The position numbers and the translations under genes are program-made. Positions 1 through 7,940 of a stretch of 36,074 nt of DNA are shown piece by piece (position 1 is the first letter of the stretch; each line of letters opens with the position of its first letter). Below the pieces are notes generated by a model. That model was not told the DNA's origin. It was given only the letters and a program-made list of their open reading frames with translations, and did not search any database. The stretch comes from a bacterium (lineage in GTDB: Bacteria > JACRDZ01 > JAQUKH01), in assembly GCA_040754625.1 (NCBI GenBank), contig JBFMCF010000066.1:1-36074 (forward strand), in the 5' to 3' direction.

Positions 1-99
1 ATCAGAAGCTATATTTCGACGTGCAGAAAAAATGGAGTCGGTTCTGTACAGGCTTTGAACTTATTATTCAGGGGAGAGTTACCGGAGTTTATGAAATAA
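1..99 (+). pseudogene. C-terminal end of an IS66-family transposase (cut by the window edge)
   Basis: The plus-strand frame starting at base 1 encodes 32 residues before a TAA stop. It contains SYISTCRKNG, then QALNLLFRGELP. This resembles the C-terminal tail of IS66-family transposases, where a [G/S]Y[IL]ST.RK.G block is followed by an alpha-helical 'AL...F.G.P' segment. It is the only plus-strand coding sequence in the window and points toward the broken response-regulator gene. The rest of the transposase lies outside, so it is not possible to say whether the element is intact. The family call rests on a short tail and should be taken as probable. The match is remembered family pattern, not a search. 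Confidence 0.6.
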
Positions 100-124
100 T
101 TGTGTTTTTATGCTGAATAGTTAC
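1..124 (+). mobile_element. Right end of an IS66-type insertion sequence
   Basis: The transposase tail stops at 99. About 25 bases later comes GCTGAATAGTTAC (112-124), which read from the outside is GTAACTATTCAGC. IS66-family ends characteristically begin 5'-GTAA and make 8-bp target duplications. On the other side of base 124, response-regulator coding sequence begins immediately, and its stop codon (TAA, 121-123 complement) is supplied by the IS end. The predicted 8-bp duplication is AAATCAGG (125-132); its partner copy would lie outside the window. Confidence 0.6.
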
Positions 125-282
125 AAATCAGGCTTATTTAGGTTTGCAGAATCAAGGGCCTCACGGCCATCAGACGCGAAATAGGTCTGGTAGTTTTTTT
201 CACCTAAAATCTGTGAAACTAAAATGCGTATATCTTTTTCGTCATCGACAATAAGAATTTTTTTCTTTTTTAAATCGTGCAT
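121..282 (-). pseudogene. Response-regulator receiver domain, truncated after 52 codons by an IS element
   Basis: Reading down from ATG at 280-282, the product starts MHDLKKKKILIVDDEKDIR and continues to NKPDL, then stops at TAA (121-123). This is the first half of a CheY-like receiver domain. The ILIVDDEKD segment carries the acidic pair (Asp13, Asp14) that binds magnesium, and the 'DGREAL' turn follows. In intact receivers 'PDL' is followed at once by the 'DxxMP' strand with the phosphorylated aspartate, and here that is missing. The sequence after codon 52 is the terminal repeat of an IS66-like element, so the gene is very probably interrupted and non-functional as it stands. A consensus promoter lies just upstream (332-359). 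Its output domain, if any, is beyond the window or lost. Confidence 0.75.
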
Positions 283-331
283 ATTATTATTTGTTTATAT
301 CATTATTTTACAATAAATATAATATCTGGCT

Positions 332-359
332 ATTATAAACCTATTTATAAAAATGTCAA
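332..359 (-). promoter_or_regulatory. Consensus sigma-70 promoter for the broken response-regulator gene
   Basis: On the minus strand TTGACA (354-359) is followed after 16 bp by TATAAT (332-337). Both hexamers match the housekeeping consensus exactly. The predicted start of transcription is near 325, about 43 nt before the ATG at 282. The -35 box lies directly next to the stop codon (362-364) of the preceding gene. No clear Shine-Dalgarno sequence precedes the ATG. Confidence 0.7.
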
Positions 360-361
360 GT

Positions 362-2443
362 TTATTTTTCTTTAATTTTTTTCATCAACTCGCTGAGGAT
401 ATAATCTGCTTTTTCGAAACTAATGCCTATTTTAACAGAACCAACCGGCCGCCCCTGGTAAATGATTGGGACGGATATTTCTTCTTTTTGATACATCAAA
501 GCGATTTCTTTATTCTTTTGGGACTCCTTTACTTTTGTATGGATAACCTTTTTCCCTTCATTGTCTAAAATAAAAATATAATCAATCCAATCTTCTTCCC
601 AGACATTCAGCAAGGTATTTTTTAAACCATCAATGCTCTTATTCAAGATAAAATTATTACTTTCTGATGCTAAAATTCTTGCCGCGATTAACCCGCGCTT
701 CTTGATTTCTTCCTGCAATATTTCTTTAACCGCCAGATAATCCAATTTTATTTCACTTCCTCTTTCTGCTTCAATTTGCAAACCCGCGTCTTTTATCAAT
801 CCCGTCTTAATTTCCCTGTACTGGAAAATATTCTCATCTTGTTTTGGCGTGTATGAGTAATCAATTGTTTCGTTTGAGTTTATAGTATAGTTTTCCAGGA
901 TTTTCCAGACAATCTTTTCTTTATCACCCGCATACCACTCAACCAGAACCGGCAGAAAATATTCATTATCAATCTTCATTTTGACCTGTTTCAGCGATAT
1001 ACCGAAAAATTCCAATGGTGTTTTCATATCCATTTCCAGCACGTAAAACATTTTCTCGTTTTCCTGCAGCATATCAATTTTATCATTATAATAATTTTCA
1101 ATGTCCATGGATTTCAGCGGCGCAAGTATTTTATTTTCTTTTTCTAAATTCAATTTAAAATATTCATAATATTCATCTCTTGAAAATTTTATTACTTTCT
1201 TTTCCATGGGGTAATAAACAAATGCTTCACTTTCGTTCAACACACGTGTTTCAGCCATTAATTCGGGGCTTGTTATCTCCCAGTAGTGTTTTCTAAATGA
1301 ATTTTCATTTAATTTCCAGAAATCAAATATGTCCTGTGAAAGGCCTGCATTCTCACCTTTTAATTTTATCGTGAGGGTTTCAGTCAATTCTTTCGAGATC
1401 CTGCCTTCTATTTTCACCGACGCGATTAATTTATCGATATTTTTTGTTCTCAATGCGCCTTTAAGGATTTTAAGTGAAAACGCTGATAAAGGTTTGATAT
1501 CCTCCTGTATTGGCGGAGTAACTGTTGGCACCATGACCGGCTTTATCCCGTCTTCCTTTGTTTTTTCAGCCACAGGTTTAGGAATTTCAACTGAAACAGA
1601 CGCCGGAATATCCTTATTTTCCGGGACATATTCTCCGCGCAGGTAAGAAATCCCAATAGACCAATCCAATTCAGGATAAAAATAAAAACCGATTATGTAT
1701 TCTTTTTCCTGCACAAAATATTTCCCCCACCCGCTTTCTCCTAACTGCATTCTCTGGACAATCGCTTTATATTCAGGATTTACATCGGTATCAAGCTTTT
1801 CTTTTAACATTTTAATTTTCTCGGGGTGAATTAATATTTTAGCCTCAGGATTAATAACGAAACCATAGCTGGAATCAGAAATTTTAAGTTTTTTTATTAA
1901 ATTGGTTATTTCGCTGATGTCCCAGTCAAAACTTAGAATCGCCTTTTCCATGCCGGTCAATCCATAGATTGGTGTGGACATCCTAAGAACAACGATACCT
2001 TCGGAATTGAACTCTAAAGATGAAACTGAAATCTGGTCTTTATTTAATTTGATTGATTCTTTAAAAAATTCATCAGAGCTTACATCGGCATAACCGGATT
2101 TTATTTCTATCCCGTTTGAAACCTTGAGCTCTTCTACACCCCTTGTATTTATTATTCTTATTAAAGGATAATCTTTAATTTCTTTTGAGAAAGCTATTAT
2201 GCTTTTTGCCCATTCCTGCCGGCCCGCCTGGGCGAACGAAGTCAATCCTTTTGATAATATAAGCAAATCCTTTCCACGCTCTGATATAATCTGCCTTATT
2301 TTTTCAGCGGTGTCTTGAGATTTCCCGGACAATACCTCACCGATTTCTTCTGAAGGCATATTCGCCGTTATTAAAACCTCATCCGCAATGTTTACGGCTG
2401 ACAACAAACATAAAAAGAAAAATATAACCAATAATTTTCTCAT
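362..2443 (-). CDS. Secreted protein with Cache-like, LolA-like and second sensor-like domains
   Basis: This 693-residue protein has an N-terminal signal peptide (about 1-20) and no later membrane segment, so it is probably periplasmic. Residues about 30-272 look like a double Cache sensor domain: a long N-terminal helix, the 'LIRIINTRGVEELKV' strand pattern, 'YGFVINPEAKILIHP' and a terminal 'ELDWSIGISYL'. A Pro/Glu/Lys-rich linker (about 273-320) follows. Residues about 325-545 resemble the outer-membrane lipoprotein-sorting (LolA-like) fold, with a 'YYPMEKKVIKF' segment and paired beta strands. The last 130 residues contain 'DYIFILDNEGKKVIHTK' and 'GRPVGSVKIGISFE', which look like another Cache/PAS-like sensor fold. 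No kinase, cyclase or chemotaxis output domain is present. ATG is preceded by AAGGAG. The gene ends next to the response-regulator promoter. Domain calls are from fold-pattern recognition and the exact family is not known. Confidence 0.6.
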   Translation of the reverse strand: MRKLLVIFFFLCLLSAVNIADEVLITANMPSEEIGEVLSGKSQDTAEKIRQIISERGKDLLILSKGLTSFAQAGRQEWAKSIIAFSKEIKDYPLIRIINTRGVEELKVSNGIEIKSGYADVSSDEFFKESIKLNKDQISVSSLEFNSEGIVVLRMSTPIYGLTGMEKAILSFDWDISEITNLIKKLKISDSSYGFVINPEAKILIHPEKIKMLKEKLDTDVNPEYKAIVQRMQLGESGWGKYFVQEKEYIIGFYFYPELDWSIGISYLRGEYVPENKDIPASVSVEIPKPVAEKTKEDGIKPVMVPTVTPPIQEDIKPLSAFSLKILKGALRTKNIDKLIASVKIEGRISKELTETLTIKLKGENAGLSQDIFDFWKLNENSFRKHYWEITSPELMAETRVLNESEAFVYYPMEKKVIKFSRDEYYEYFKLNLEKENKILAPLKSMDIENYYNDKIDMLQENEKMFYVLEMDMKTPLEFFGISLKQVKMKIDNEYFLPVLVEWYAGDKEKIVWKILENYTINSNETIDYSYTPKQDENIFQYREIKTGLIKDAGLQIEAERGSEIKLDYLAVKEILQEEIKKRGLIAARILASESNNFILNKSIDGLKNTLLNVWEEDWIDYIFILDNEGKKVIHTKVKESQKNKEIALMYQKEEISVPIIYQGRPVGSVKIGISFEKADYILSELMKKIKEK

Positions 2444-2525
2444 TGTAAACTCCTTAACAAATTATTTTTTTAAGTTTTAAAAGCCTGATTTCTCATTAAG
2501 ATGATACTACATTATTAATAATAAT

Positions 2526-2975
2526 CTATAAATTTATCAGCATCGCTATTTCATCACAGTCAGGAAATTGAACACAATTAACACATTCGCTCCATATTTT
2601 ATGAGGCAAACTGTTTTTTTCTACTGTTTTAAATCCATTTTTCCCGAAAAAATCGGTTACATAAGTCAAAGTGAAGACTTGTTTAATGCCAAGCTCCCTG
2701 GCCTCTTTTAAACAGGCCTTCAGCAATTTTGTGCCTATGCCCTTTTGTCTTTCAGACTCCAATACGGCAAGTGATTTAATCTCAGCAAGGTTTTCCCAGC
2801 TTATATGAAGGGCACAAATTCCTATAATTTGGTTGTTTTTTTCATACACAAAAAAATCCCTGATATTTTCATACAGCTGGTTATAAGACCTCGGAAGGAG
2901 TTTCCCGCTTTCCGCGTTTAACTGAATAATCCTATATATGTCTTTTATTTCTTTAACAAATGCTTTTCTTATCAT
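2526..2975 (-). CDS. argA: GNAT acetyltransferase, short ArgA type (N-acetylglutamate synthase-like)
   Basis: A single-domain GNAT protein of 149 residues. The acetyl-CoA loop is visible as 'ERQKGIGTKLL' (about 87-97), preceded by the 'LAEIKSLAVLES' strand. The pattern LLPRSYNQLYE...VYEKNNQIIG...ALHISWENLAEIKSLAV...FGKNGF...LPHKIW...C..C..FP.CDE is typical of the short N-acetylglutamate synthases that lack the amino-acid-kinase domain of E. coli ArgA. These acetylate glutamate in the first step of arginine synthesis. The three C-terminal cysteines are characteristic of this subgroup. No other arginine gene is nearby, so substrate assignment rests on family resemblance. The gene starts 19 bp after tlyA ends and is likely co-transcribed with it. 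Confidence 0.7.
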   Translation of the reverse strand: MIRKAFVKEIKDIYRIIQLNAESGKLLPRSYNQLYENIRDFFVYEKNNQIIGICALHISWENLAEIKSLAVLESERQKGIGTKLLKACLKEARELGIKQVFTLTYVTDFFGKNGFKTVEKNSLPHKIWSECVNCVQFPDCDEIAMLINL

Positions 2976-2994
2976 ATAAATACCGCCTTTTACT

Positions 2995-3726
2995 TCATAG
3001 TTTGCTTAAATAACATAAATATTCTATATTTCCCGCCCGGCCTTTTACAGGGGAGGGAATAACCCCTTTATTTTTTAAATTATGTTTTTGAGCGAAATCC
3101 AAAATATTATCAATCGCTTCTTTTCTATGCTTCTCTTCGTGGACCACCCCGCCTTCTCCCACATTTTTGGGGTCTGTTTCAAACTGGGGTTTTATCAAAG
3201 CTATTATTTCCCCCTTATCTCCTAATATATTTAAAACAGCGGGGATAATATTTTTTAGCGAAATAAAAGAAACATCAATAACAGCCAGGTCAATTTCATC
3301 TTCAAAATCATCTTTTTTTAAATAACGCGCGTTTGTTTTTTCCTTCACTATAACGCGTTTATTGTTTCTCAATTTCCAATCCAACAGGCCATACCCGACA
3401 TCAATACAATATATCTTTTTTGCGCCGTTCTGGAGAAGACAATCCGTGAACCCTCCTGTGGATGATCCGATATCAATTACTATTTTATTTTCAATGTCAG
3501 GTCGAAATTCATTTATCGCTTTTTCCAGTTTTTTCCCGCCGCGGCTTACATATTTTTCCTTCAAAACAGTATTTATTATACTGCAATTGTCTATCAGCAT
3601 GCCCGGTTTATCTAACCTCCGGCCGTCCACGGATACTTCACCGGCAAGTATTATTTTGACCGCTTTTTCTATATTTGAACAATATCCCTTTTCCAAAAGA
3701 TACCTGTCAAGCCTGATCTTTGCCAT
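2995..3726 (-). CDS. tlyA: TlyA-type rRNA 2'-O-methyltransferase
   Basis: The 243-residue product has an N-terminal S4 RNA-binding domain (about 3-65: RLDRYLLEKGYCSN, then 'VSVDGRRLDKPG') followed by an FtsJ/RrmJ-like methyltransferase domain. The SAM-binding strand is 'VIDIGSSTGGFTDCLLQ' (about 85-100), with 'DLAVIDVSFISLKNIIP' and 'LIKPQFE' following. TlyA proteins methylate cytidines in 16S and 23S rRNA. Length and order of domains match the family. The ATG overlaps the last 20 bp of dxs, implying translational coupling. A tlyA next to dxs, ispA and xseAB is a recurrent bacterial gene order, which supports the call. Confidence 0.92.
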   Translation of the reverse strand: MAKIRLDRYLLEKGYCSNIEKAVKIILAGEVSVDGRRLDKPGMLIDNCSIINTVLKEKYVSRGGKKLEKAINEFRPDIENKIVIDIGSSTGGFTDCLLQNGAKKIYCIDVGYGLLDWKLRNNKRVIVKEKTNARYLKKDDFEDEIDLAVIDVSFISLKNIIPAVLNILGDKGEIIALIKPQFETDPKNVGEGGVVHEEKHRKEAIDNILDFAQKHNLKNKGVIPSPVKGRAGNIEYLCYLSKL

Positions 3727-5602
3727 TACTATTATCGGATTTTAAAAGTTTCAGCAATTTTTCCTTGATATGTTTTTTATCCAGCCCGTATTTTTCTCTT
3801 AAAATTTTTTGAGAGCCGTGCTCAATAAAAGTATCAGGAAGTCCTGTTAACGCTGTTTTGACCAAAATTCCTTCTTCAGAAATTACCTCCAGGACCGCAC
3901 TGCCGAACCCCCCGGCCAAAACATTTTCTTCCAAAGTCAAAATATTTTTCGTTTTTTTACAAATATCTTTTATCATCTCCCTGTCAACCGGTTTAACAAA
4001 CCTCATATTTATCACGCCGATCTTTTTCCCCTGTTTTTCCAATTCATCTGCCGCTTTCAGCCCTTCGTAAACTATAGGGCCCACGCCAAAAATTACAGCA
4101 TCATATCCTGATCTTAATACTTCAGCGCGTCCGAAAGGGATAATTTCATTCTTTTCGTCGAAACCATTTCCCATAATCTCCCCGCGCGGGTACCTGATAG
4201 CAACTGGGCGGTTTAATGCAACTGCGGTCCTGAGCATTTTCGGCAGTTCATTTTCATCTTTTGGGGCCATAATTACTATATTCGGAATCGACCTGAGATA
4301 TGAAAGATCAAAAATCCCCTGATGAGTTACACCATCCGCTCCGACAATTCCCGCCCTGTCCAGGCAAAAAATTACAGGCAGATTCTGGATGCACACATCA
4401 TGAATAATCTGGTCATAAGCCCTTTGCAGGAATGTTGAATATATCGCGACAATGGGTTTATACCCCCCGCAGGCGAGCCCCGCGGCAAAAGTAGCGGCAT
4501 TTTGTTCCGCAATTCCCACATCAAAAAACCTCGCGGGAAATTCTTTCGCAAAATCTGAAAGCCCGGTCCCGTCCGGCATAGCCGCGGTAACCGCGACAAT
4601 CTTATCGTTTTCCTTCGCAAGATTAATTATCGCTTTGCTGAATACATCCGTATACGCAATCTTTTGCCTGCCGTCATCAATATCCCCGCCTGTAACAGGG
4701 TCAAATTTTCCGATTCCATGGAACCTTTCAGGATTGCTCTCCGCGGGCAGGTATCCTTTGCCTTTTTTTGTCAAAACATGGACCAAAATCGGCCCGTTAA
4801 AATTTTTTATTCTATAAAATGTCGATATTAATATATTAATATCATGGCCGTCTATCGGGCCAAAATACCTGAAACCCAATTCTTCAAATAAAACACCGGG
4901 CGTGAAAAGAGTTTTTAAACTTTCTTCCATTTTTTTTAATGCAAACAACATCCCGGGGCTTTTTTCCTTTAATTTCTTTTCCATATCACTTCTCATCCTG
5001 TTATACCACGGGGCTGTAGTAATACGGCTTAAATATCCGCCTAACGCACCTACATTAGGAGATATCGACATTGCATTGTCGTTAACAATAACTTTGAGGT
5101 TGCTCCTGATATGCCCGGAAAAATTCAATCCCTCAAAGGCCATCCCGGCAGTTAATGCCCCGTCGCCAATCACCGTTATAGTATTATTTTTGTTTTTGCC
5201 GTCTAATTTCAGCGCTGTAGCTATGCCTGCGCCGGCAGAAACAGAAGTACTGCTGTGGCCGGTCCCAAATACATCATATATACATTCATTACGGCAGGGA
5301 AAACCGCTAAGGCCGCCGTATTGGCGCAATGAACAAAATTTATCTTTACGGCCGGTTAGAATTTTATACGCATAGCATTGATGCCCCACATCCCAAATAA
5401 CATTATCTTTCGGACAATCAAAAACATAAAGAAGCGCGATTGTAAGCTCAATCACGCCTAAATTCGCCGCTAAATGCCCTCCAGTCCTGGAAACTGTCTG
5501 GATTATTTCTTCCCTTACCTCTTTTGCAAGAATTTTTAATTTCCATTGCGGCAGTTTTTTTAAATCATCGGGGCAATTAATTTCATCCAAAATTCTTTCC
5601 AT
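3707..5602 (-). CDS. dxs: 1-deoxy-D-xylulose-5-phosphate synthase
   Basis: A full-length (631 residues) thiamine-diphosphate transketolase-family enzyme that joins pyruvate and glyceraldehyde 3-phosphate in the first step of the MEP isoprenoid pathway. Visible motifs are 'GHQCYAYKILTGR', 'GTGHSSTSVSAGAGIATA', the TPP/Mg site 'VIGDGALTAGMAFEGLN' to 'VNDNAMSISPNVG' (about 150-185), the catalytic-glutamate segment 'DVGIAEQNAATFAAGLA', and 'LDRAGIVGADGVTHQG' in the pyrimidine-binding domain. The C-terminal domain ends with 'GLPDTFIEHGSQ'. The gene is 14 bp from ispA, which uses the downstream products of the same pathway. No good Shine-Dalgarno precedes the ATG, so it may depend on coupling. Confidence 0.97.
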   Translation of the reverse strand: MERILDEINCPDDLKKLPQWKLKILAKEVREEIIQTVSRTGGHLAANLGVIELTIALLYVFDCPKDNVIWDVGHQCYAYKILTGRKDKFCSLRQYGGLSGFPCRNECIYDVFGTGHSSTSVSAGAGIATALKLDGKNKNNTITVIGDGALTAGMAFEGLNFSGHIRSNLKVIVNDNAMSISPNVGALGGYLSRITTAPWYNRMRSDMEKKLKEKSPGMLFALKKMEESLKTLFTPGVLFEELGFRYFGPIDGHDINILISTFYRIKNFNGPILVHVLTKKGKGYLPAESNPERFHGIGKFDPVTGGDIDDGRQKIAYTDVFSKAIINLAKENDKIVAVTAAMPDGTGLSDFAKEFPARFFDVGIAEQNAATFAAGLACGGYKPIVAIYSTFLQRAYDQIIHDVCIQNLPVIFCLDRAGIVGADGVTHQGIFDLSYLRSIPNIVIMAPKDENELPKMLRTAVALNRPVAIRYPRGEIMGNGFDEKNEIIPFGRAEVLRSGYDAVIFGVGPIVYEGLKAADELEKQGKKIGVINMRFVKPVDREMIKDICKKTKNILTLEENVLAGGFGSAVLEVISEEGILVKTALTGLPDTFIEHGSQKILREKYGLDKKHIKEKLLKLLKSDNSNGKDQA

Positions 5603-5616
5603 ATGAAGAATCCATT

Positions 5617-6486
5617 TTAATTTATTTTCTGAATAATATATTCCGCCAAGCCGTTCAAAATAAGACTTTTTTCCCCAAATATTTTAAGTTCCTTTTTGGC
5701 TTTATCAATAAGGCCCGCTGCTTTTTCTTTAGATTCCAATTCACCAAAAACAACAGGATAAGTTATTTTGCTCTTTCCCCGGGCATTATCATTATCTTTA
5801 TCAAGAATGTCATCGACAATCTGAAACGCCAGGCCGATATCCTCTCCAAAACGCGAAAGGCACGAATATTCATCCAAAGATGCTCCTCCCAGGACAGCAC
5901 CGGTATTTACTGATGCAAGAAAAAACTCGCCGGTTTTATGGACGTGAATATATTGTAAAAGAGGGACATCAACATCCTTTGCTTTTGACTGGCAGTCTGC
6001 CACCTGCCCGCCTATCATTCCCTTTGTCCCGATGGCCCTGGAAATTACATTTATAACTTTCAATATTTTTTCTGGCGGAAAAACATTCCCGTGAGGACCG
6101 CTCAATATTTCAAAAGCTAAAGTTAAAAGGGCGTCCCCCGCCAAAAGAGCAATATCTTCTCCAAATTTCATATGGCATGATAATTTCCCCCGCCTGTAAT
6201 CATCATTGTCCATACAAGGCAAGTCATCATGTATGAGGGAATATGTATGGATAAATTCAATGGCACATGTTATTGGAAGAATTTTTTTTGAATCTTTGTC
6301 AAACAATTCATAAACCGCCATCGCGAGAACCGGCCTTATCCGTTTTCCCCCGGAAAATACGCTGTAATTCATAGCTTCGTGAATACGGGGGGGGTATTCA
6401 GATGATTTCGGAAGATACGTTTTTAAAGCCTTATCCACTGCTTTTCTTTTCACGGCCATATATTTTTCAATATGTTCTTTATTCAT
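5617..6486 (-). CDS. ispA: Farnesyl/geranylgeranyl diphosphate synthase (short-chain polyprenyl synthase)
   Basis: An all-helical polyprenyl synthase of 289 residues that condenses IPP with allylic diphosphates. The first aspartate-rich motif reads 'IHDDLPCMDNDDYRRG' (DDxxxxD, bacterial IspA type) and the second 'FQIVDDILDKDND'. 'GGKRIRPVL' near the N terminus binds IPP. The longest frame would start at a TTG (6501), but the ATG at 6486 is preceded at the right distance by GAGGAGG (6493-6499), so that start is used. It overlaps the end of xseB by 8 bp. Product chain length (C15 or C20) cannot be fixed from sequence alone. It sits in the common xseA-xseB-ispA-dxs-tlyA cluster. Confidence 0.93.
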   Translation of the reverse strand: MNKEHIEKYMAVKRKAVDKALKTYLPKSSEYPPRIHEAMNYSVFSGGKRIRPVLAMAVYELFDKDSKKILPITCAIEFIHTYSLIHDDLPCMDNDDYRRGKLSCHMKFGEDIALLAGDALLTLAFEILSGPHGNVFPPEKILKVINVISRAIGTKGMIGGQVADCQSKAKDVDVPLLQYIHVHKTGEFFLASVNTGAVLGGASLDEYSCLSRFGEDIGLAFQIVDDILDKDNDNARGKSKITYPVVFGELESKEKAAGLIDKAKKELKIFGEKSLILNGLAEYIIQKIN

Positions 6487-6724
6487 CAGCAGCCTCCTCA
6501 ATCCTGCCGGCAGTGAAAGTTTTAATTACTGAATCATCATTTTTGTTTTTGGTAATCAGTTCTATCTTCTTTTCAACTTCATTCAGCTTTTTCGAACATT
6601 CGGATGATAACTTCATTCCTTCCTCAAACAATTTAATTGAATCATCCAGGTCTACATCTTCTGTTTCGAATCTTTTGATAATATCTTCTAATTTCTTCAT
6701 TGCATCTTCAAATTTAATTTTCAT
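6479..6724 (-). CDS. xseB: Exonuclease VII small subunit
   Basis: An 81-residue two-helix protein beginning MKIKFEDAMKKLEDIIKRFE, with 'LDDSIKLFEEGMKLS' and 'CSKKLNEVEKKIE', the standard XseB pattern. XseB subunits wrap the helical stalk of XseA to form exonuclease VII, which degrades single-stranded DNA from both ends into oligonucleotides. The ATG at 6724 is two bases after the xseA stop and is preceded by AGAGGA, so it is preferred over the upstream in-frame TTG at 6754. The start of ispA overlaps its last codons. Confidence 0.93.
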   Translation of the reverse strand: MKIKFEDAMKKLEDIIKRFETEDVDLDDSIKLFEEGMKLSSECSKKLNEVEKKIELITKNKNDDSVIKTFTAGRIEEAADE

Positions 6725-6726
6725 GT

Positions 6727-7935
6727 CTATTCCTCTGTTTTTTGGACCAAACAATACATTTTCCCTTTAAATAACCTGACCTTAATCTTGTCGCCCGGTT
6801 TGACATTATTTCTATCTTTCAGTAAATTTTCTTCCGGCATAAGATAACTTAAAGAATAACCCCGCTCAAGAACATTTAAAGGGTTAATTATATTCAGTTT
6901 TTTTATTATATCGTGAAACATCCGCTTTTTCAACTCAAGATTGCGCAGGCAATTCCTCTGGAGACAATCTATATATTCATCAATTTCCAGCCGGTATTCA
7001 TTAATTTTTTCTTTAGGCAATAAAAAAAACTGTGACCTGAGTAAATTTTCCAGTCTCAATCTTTTATTTTCAATAAAATTATCAAGCATCTGCTTTAAAC
7101 AGAATTCTAAATCACCTAATTTTCTCAGCAACTCTTTCCTGTCAGGGACAGCCAATTCACCGGCGGCGGAAGGTGTCGGCGCACGTAAATCAGCCGTAAA
7201 ATCAGAAATACAATAATCAATCTCATGCCCCACGGCAGAGATTACAGGCACAGTGGAATTATATATGCTTCTTGCAACTATCTCTTCATTAAACGGCCAT
7301 AAATCTTCAATCGAGCCCCCCCCGCGTCCAACTATCAAAAGGTCAATTTCCTTATCCTGATTCGCTTCATCAATAGCACGGGCTATTTCTTCCTTTGCAC
7401 CTTCCCCCTGGACTTTTACCCCGTAAACAGTAATTTTGACCCATGGGGACCTCCGGCTGATTACGTTTATCATATCTTTTACGGCTGCCCCTGTCGGTGA
7501 TGTTACAATCGCGATTTTTTCCGGAAAAAGCGGTATGGTTTTTTTGTGCGAAGAATCGAATAACCCTTCACGGGAAAGCTTTTTTTTTAATTGCTCAAAA
7601 GCCAATTGCAATGCGCCAATGCCTTTTGGCTCCATGTAATTTATTATAACCTGGTATTCGCCTCTTTTTTCGTACAAAGTCAGTGAACCTGAAGCGATTA
7701 TATGCATGCCGTCTTCTAATTTAAATTTTGTTTTTTGTGAAAATGAATTGAATAAAACCGCCCTTATCTGGCTCTGGCTGTCCTTGAGGGTAAAATAAAC
7801 ATGACCTGACGCCGGTTGTCTAAGGTTGGAAATTTCACCTTCAATCCAGATATTGTTAAAATTGGTTTCCAGAACATGTTTTATATTTTGATTGATTTCA
7901 CTGACCGTATATACATGAACTTTTTTATTTAACAT
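6727..7935 (-). CDS. xseA: Exonuclease VII large subunit
   Basis: This 402-residue protein has an N-terminal OB-fold DNA-binding domain (about 4-105: 'YTVSEINQNIKHVLE', 'IWIEGEISNLRQPASGHVYFTLKD') and the catalytic domain with 'IAIVTSPTGAAVKDMI', 'DLLIVGRGGGSIEDLWPFNEE', 'PVISAVGHEIDYCISDFTADLRAPTPSAAGE'. A helical stalk follows and the C-terminal region ends in a small beta domain ('LERGYSLSYL', 'GDKIKVRLFKGK'). Length is slightly short of E. coli XseA (about 450), mostly in the stalk. The ATG lies five bases after ymdB and has only a weak Shine-Dalgarno. It functions with XseB, encoded immediately downstream. Confidence 0.96.
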   Translation of the reverse strand: MLNKKVHVYTVSEINQNIKHVLETNFNNIWIEGEISNLRQPASGHVYFTLKDSQSQIRAVLFNSFSQKTKFKLEDGMHIIASGSLTLYEKRGEYQVIINYMEPKGIGALQLAFEQLKKKLSREGLFDSSHKKTIPLFPEKIAIVTSPTGAAVKDMINVISRRSPWVKITVYGVKVQGEGAKEEIARAIDEANQDKEIDLLIVGRGGGSIEDLWPFNEEIVARSIYNSTVPVISAVGHEIDYCISDFTADLRAPTPSAAGELAVPDRKELLRKLGDLEFCLKQMLDNFIENKRLRLENLLRSQFFLLPKEKINEYRLEIDEYIDCLQRNCLRNLELKKRMFHDIIKKLNIINPLNVLERGYSLSYLMPEENLLKDRNNVKPGDKIKVRLFKGKMYCLVQKTEE

Positions 7936-7940
7936 CTGCT

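Noticed and set aside
4902-5375. Plus-strand open frame of 157 residues inside dxs
   Set aside because: Antisense shadow of conserved Dxs sequence with no recognisable motif.
6487-6501. Upstream TTG start for ispA
   Set aside because: The codons would overlap the GAGGAGG ribosome-binding site that serves the ATG at 6486.
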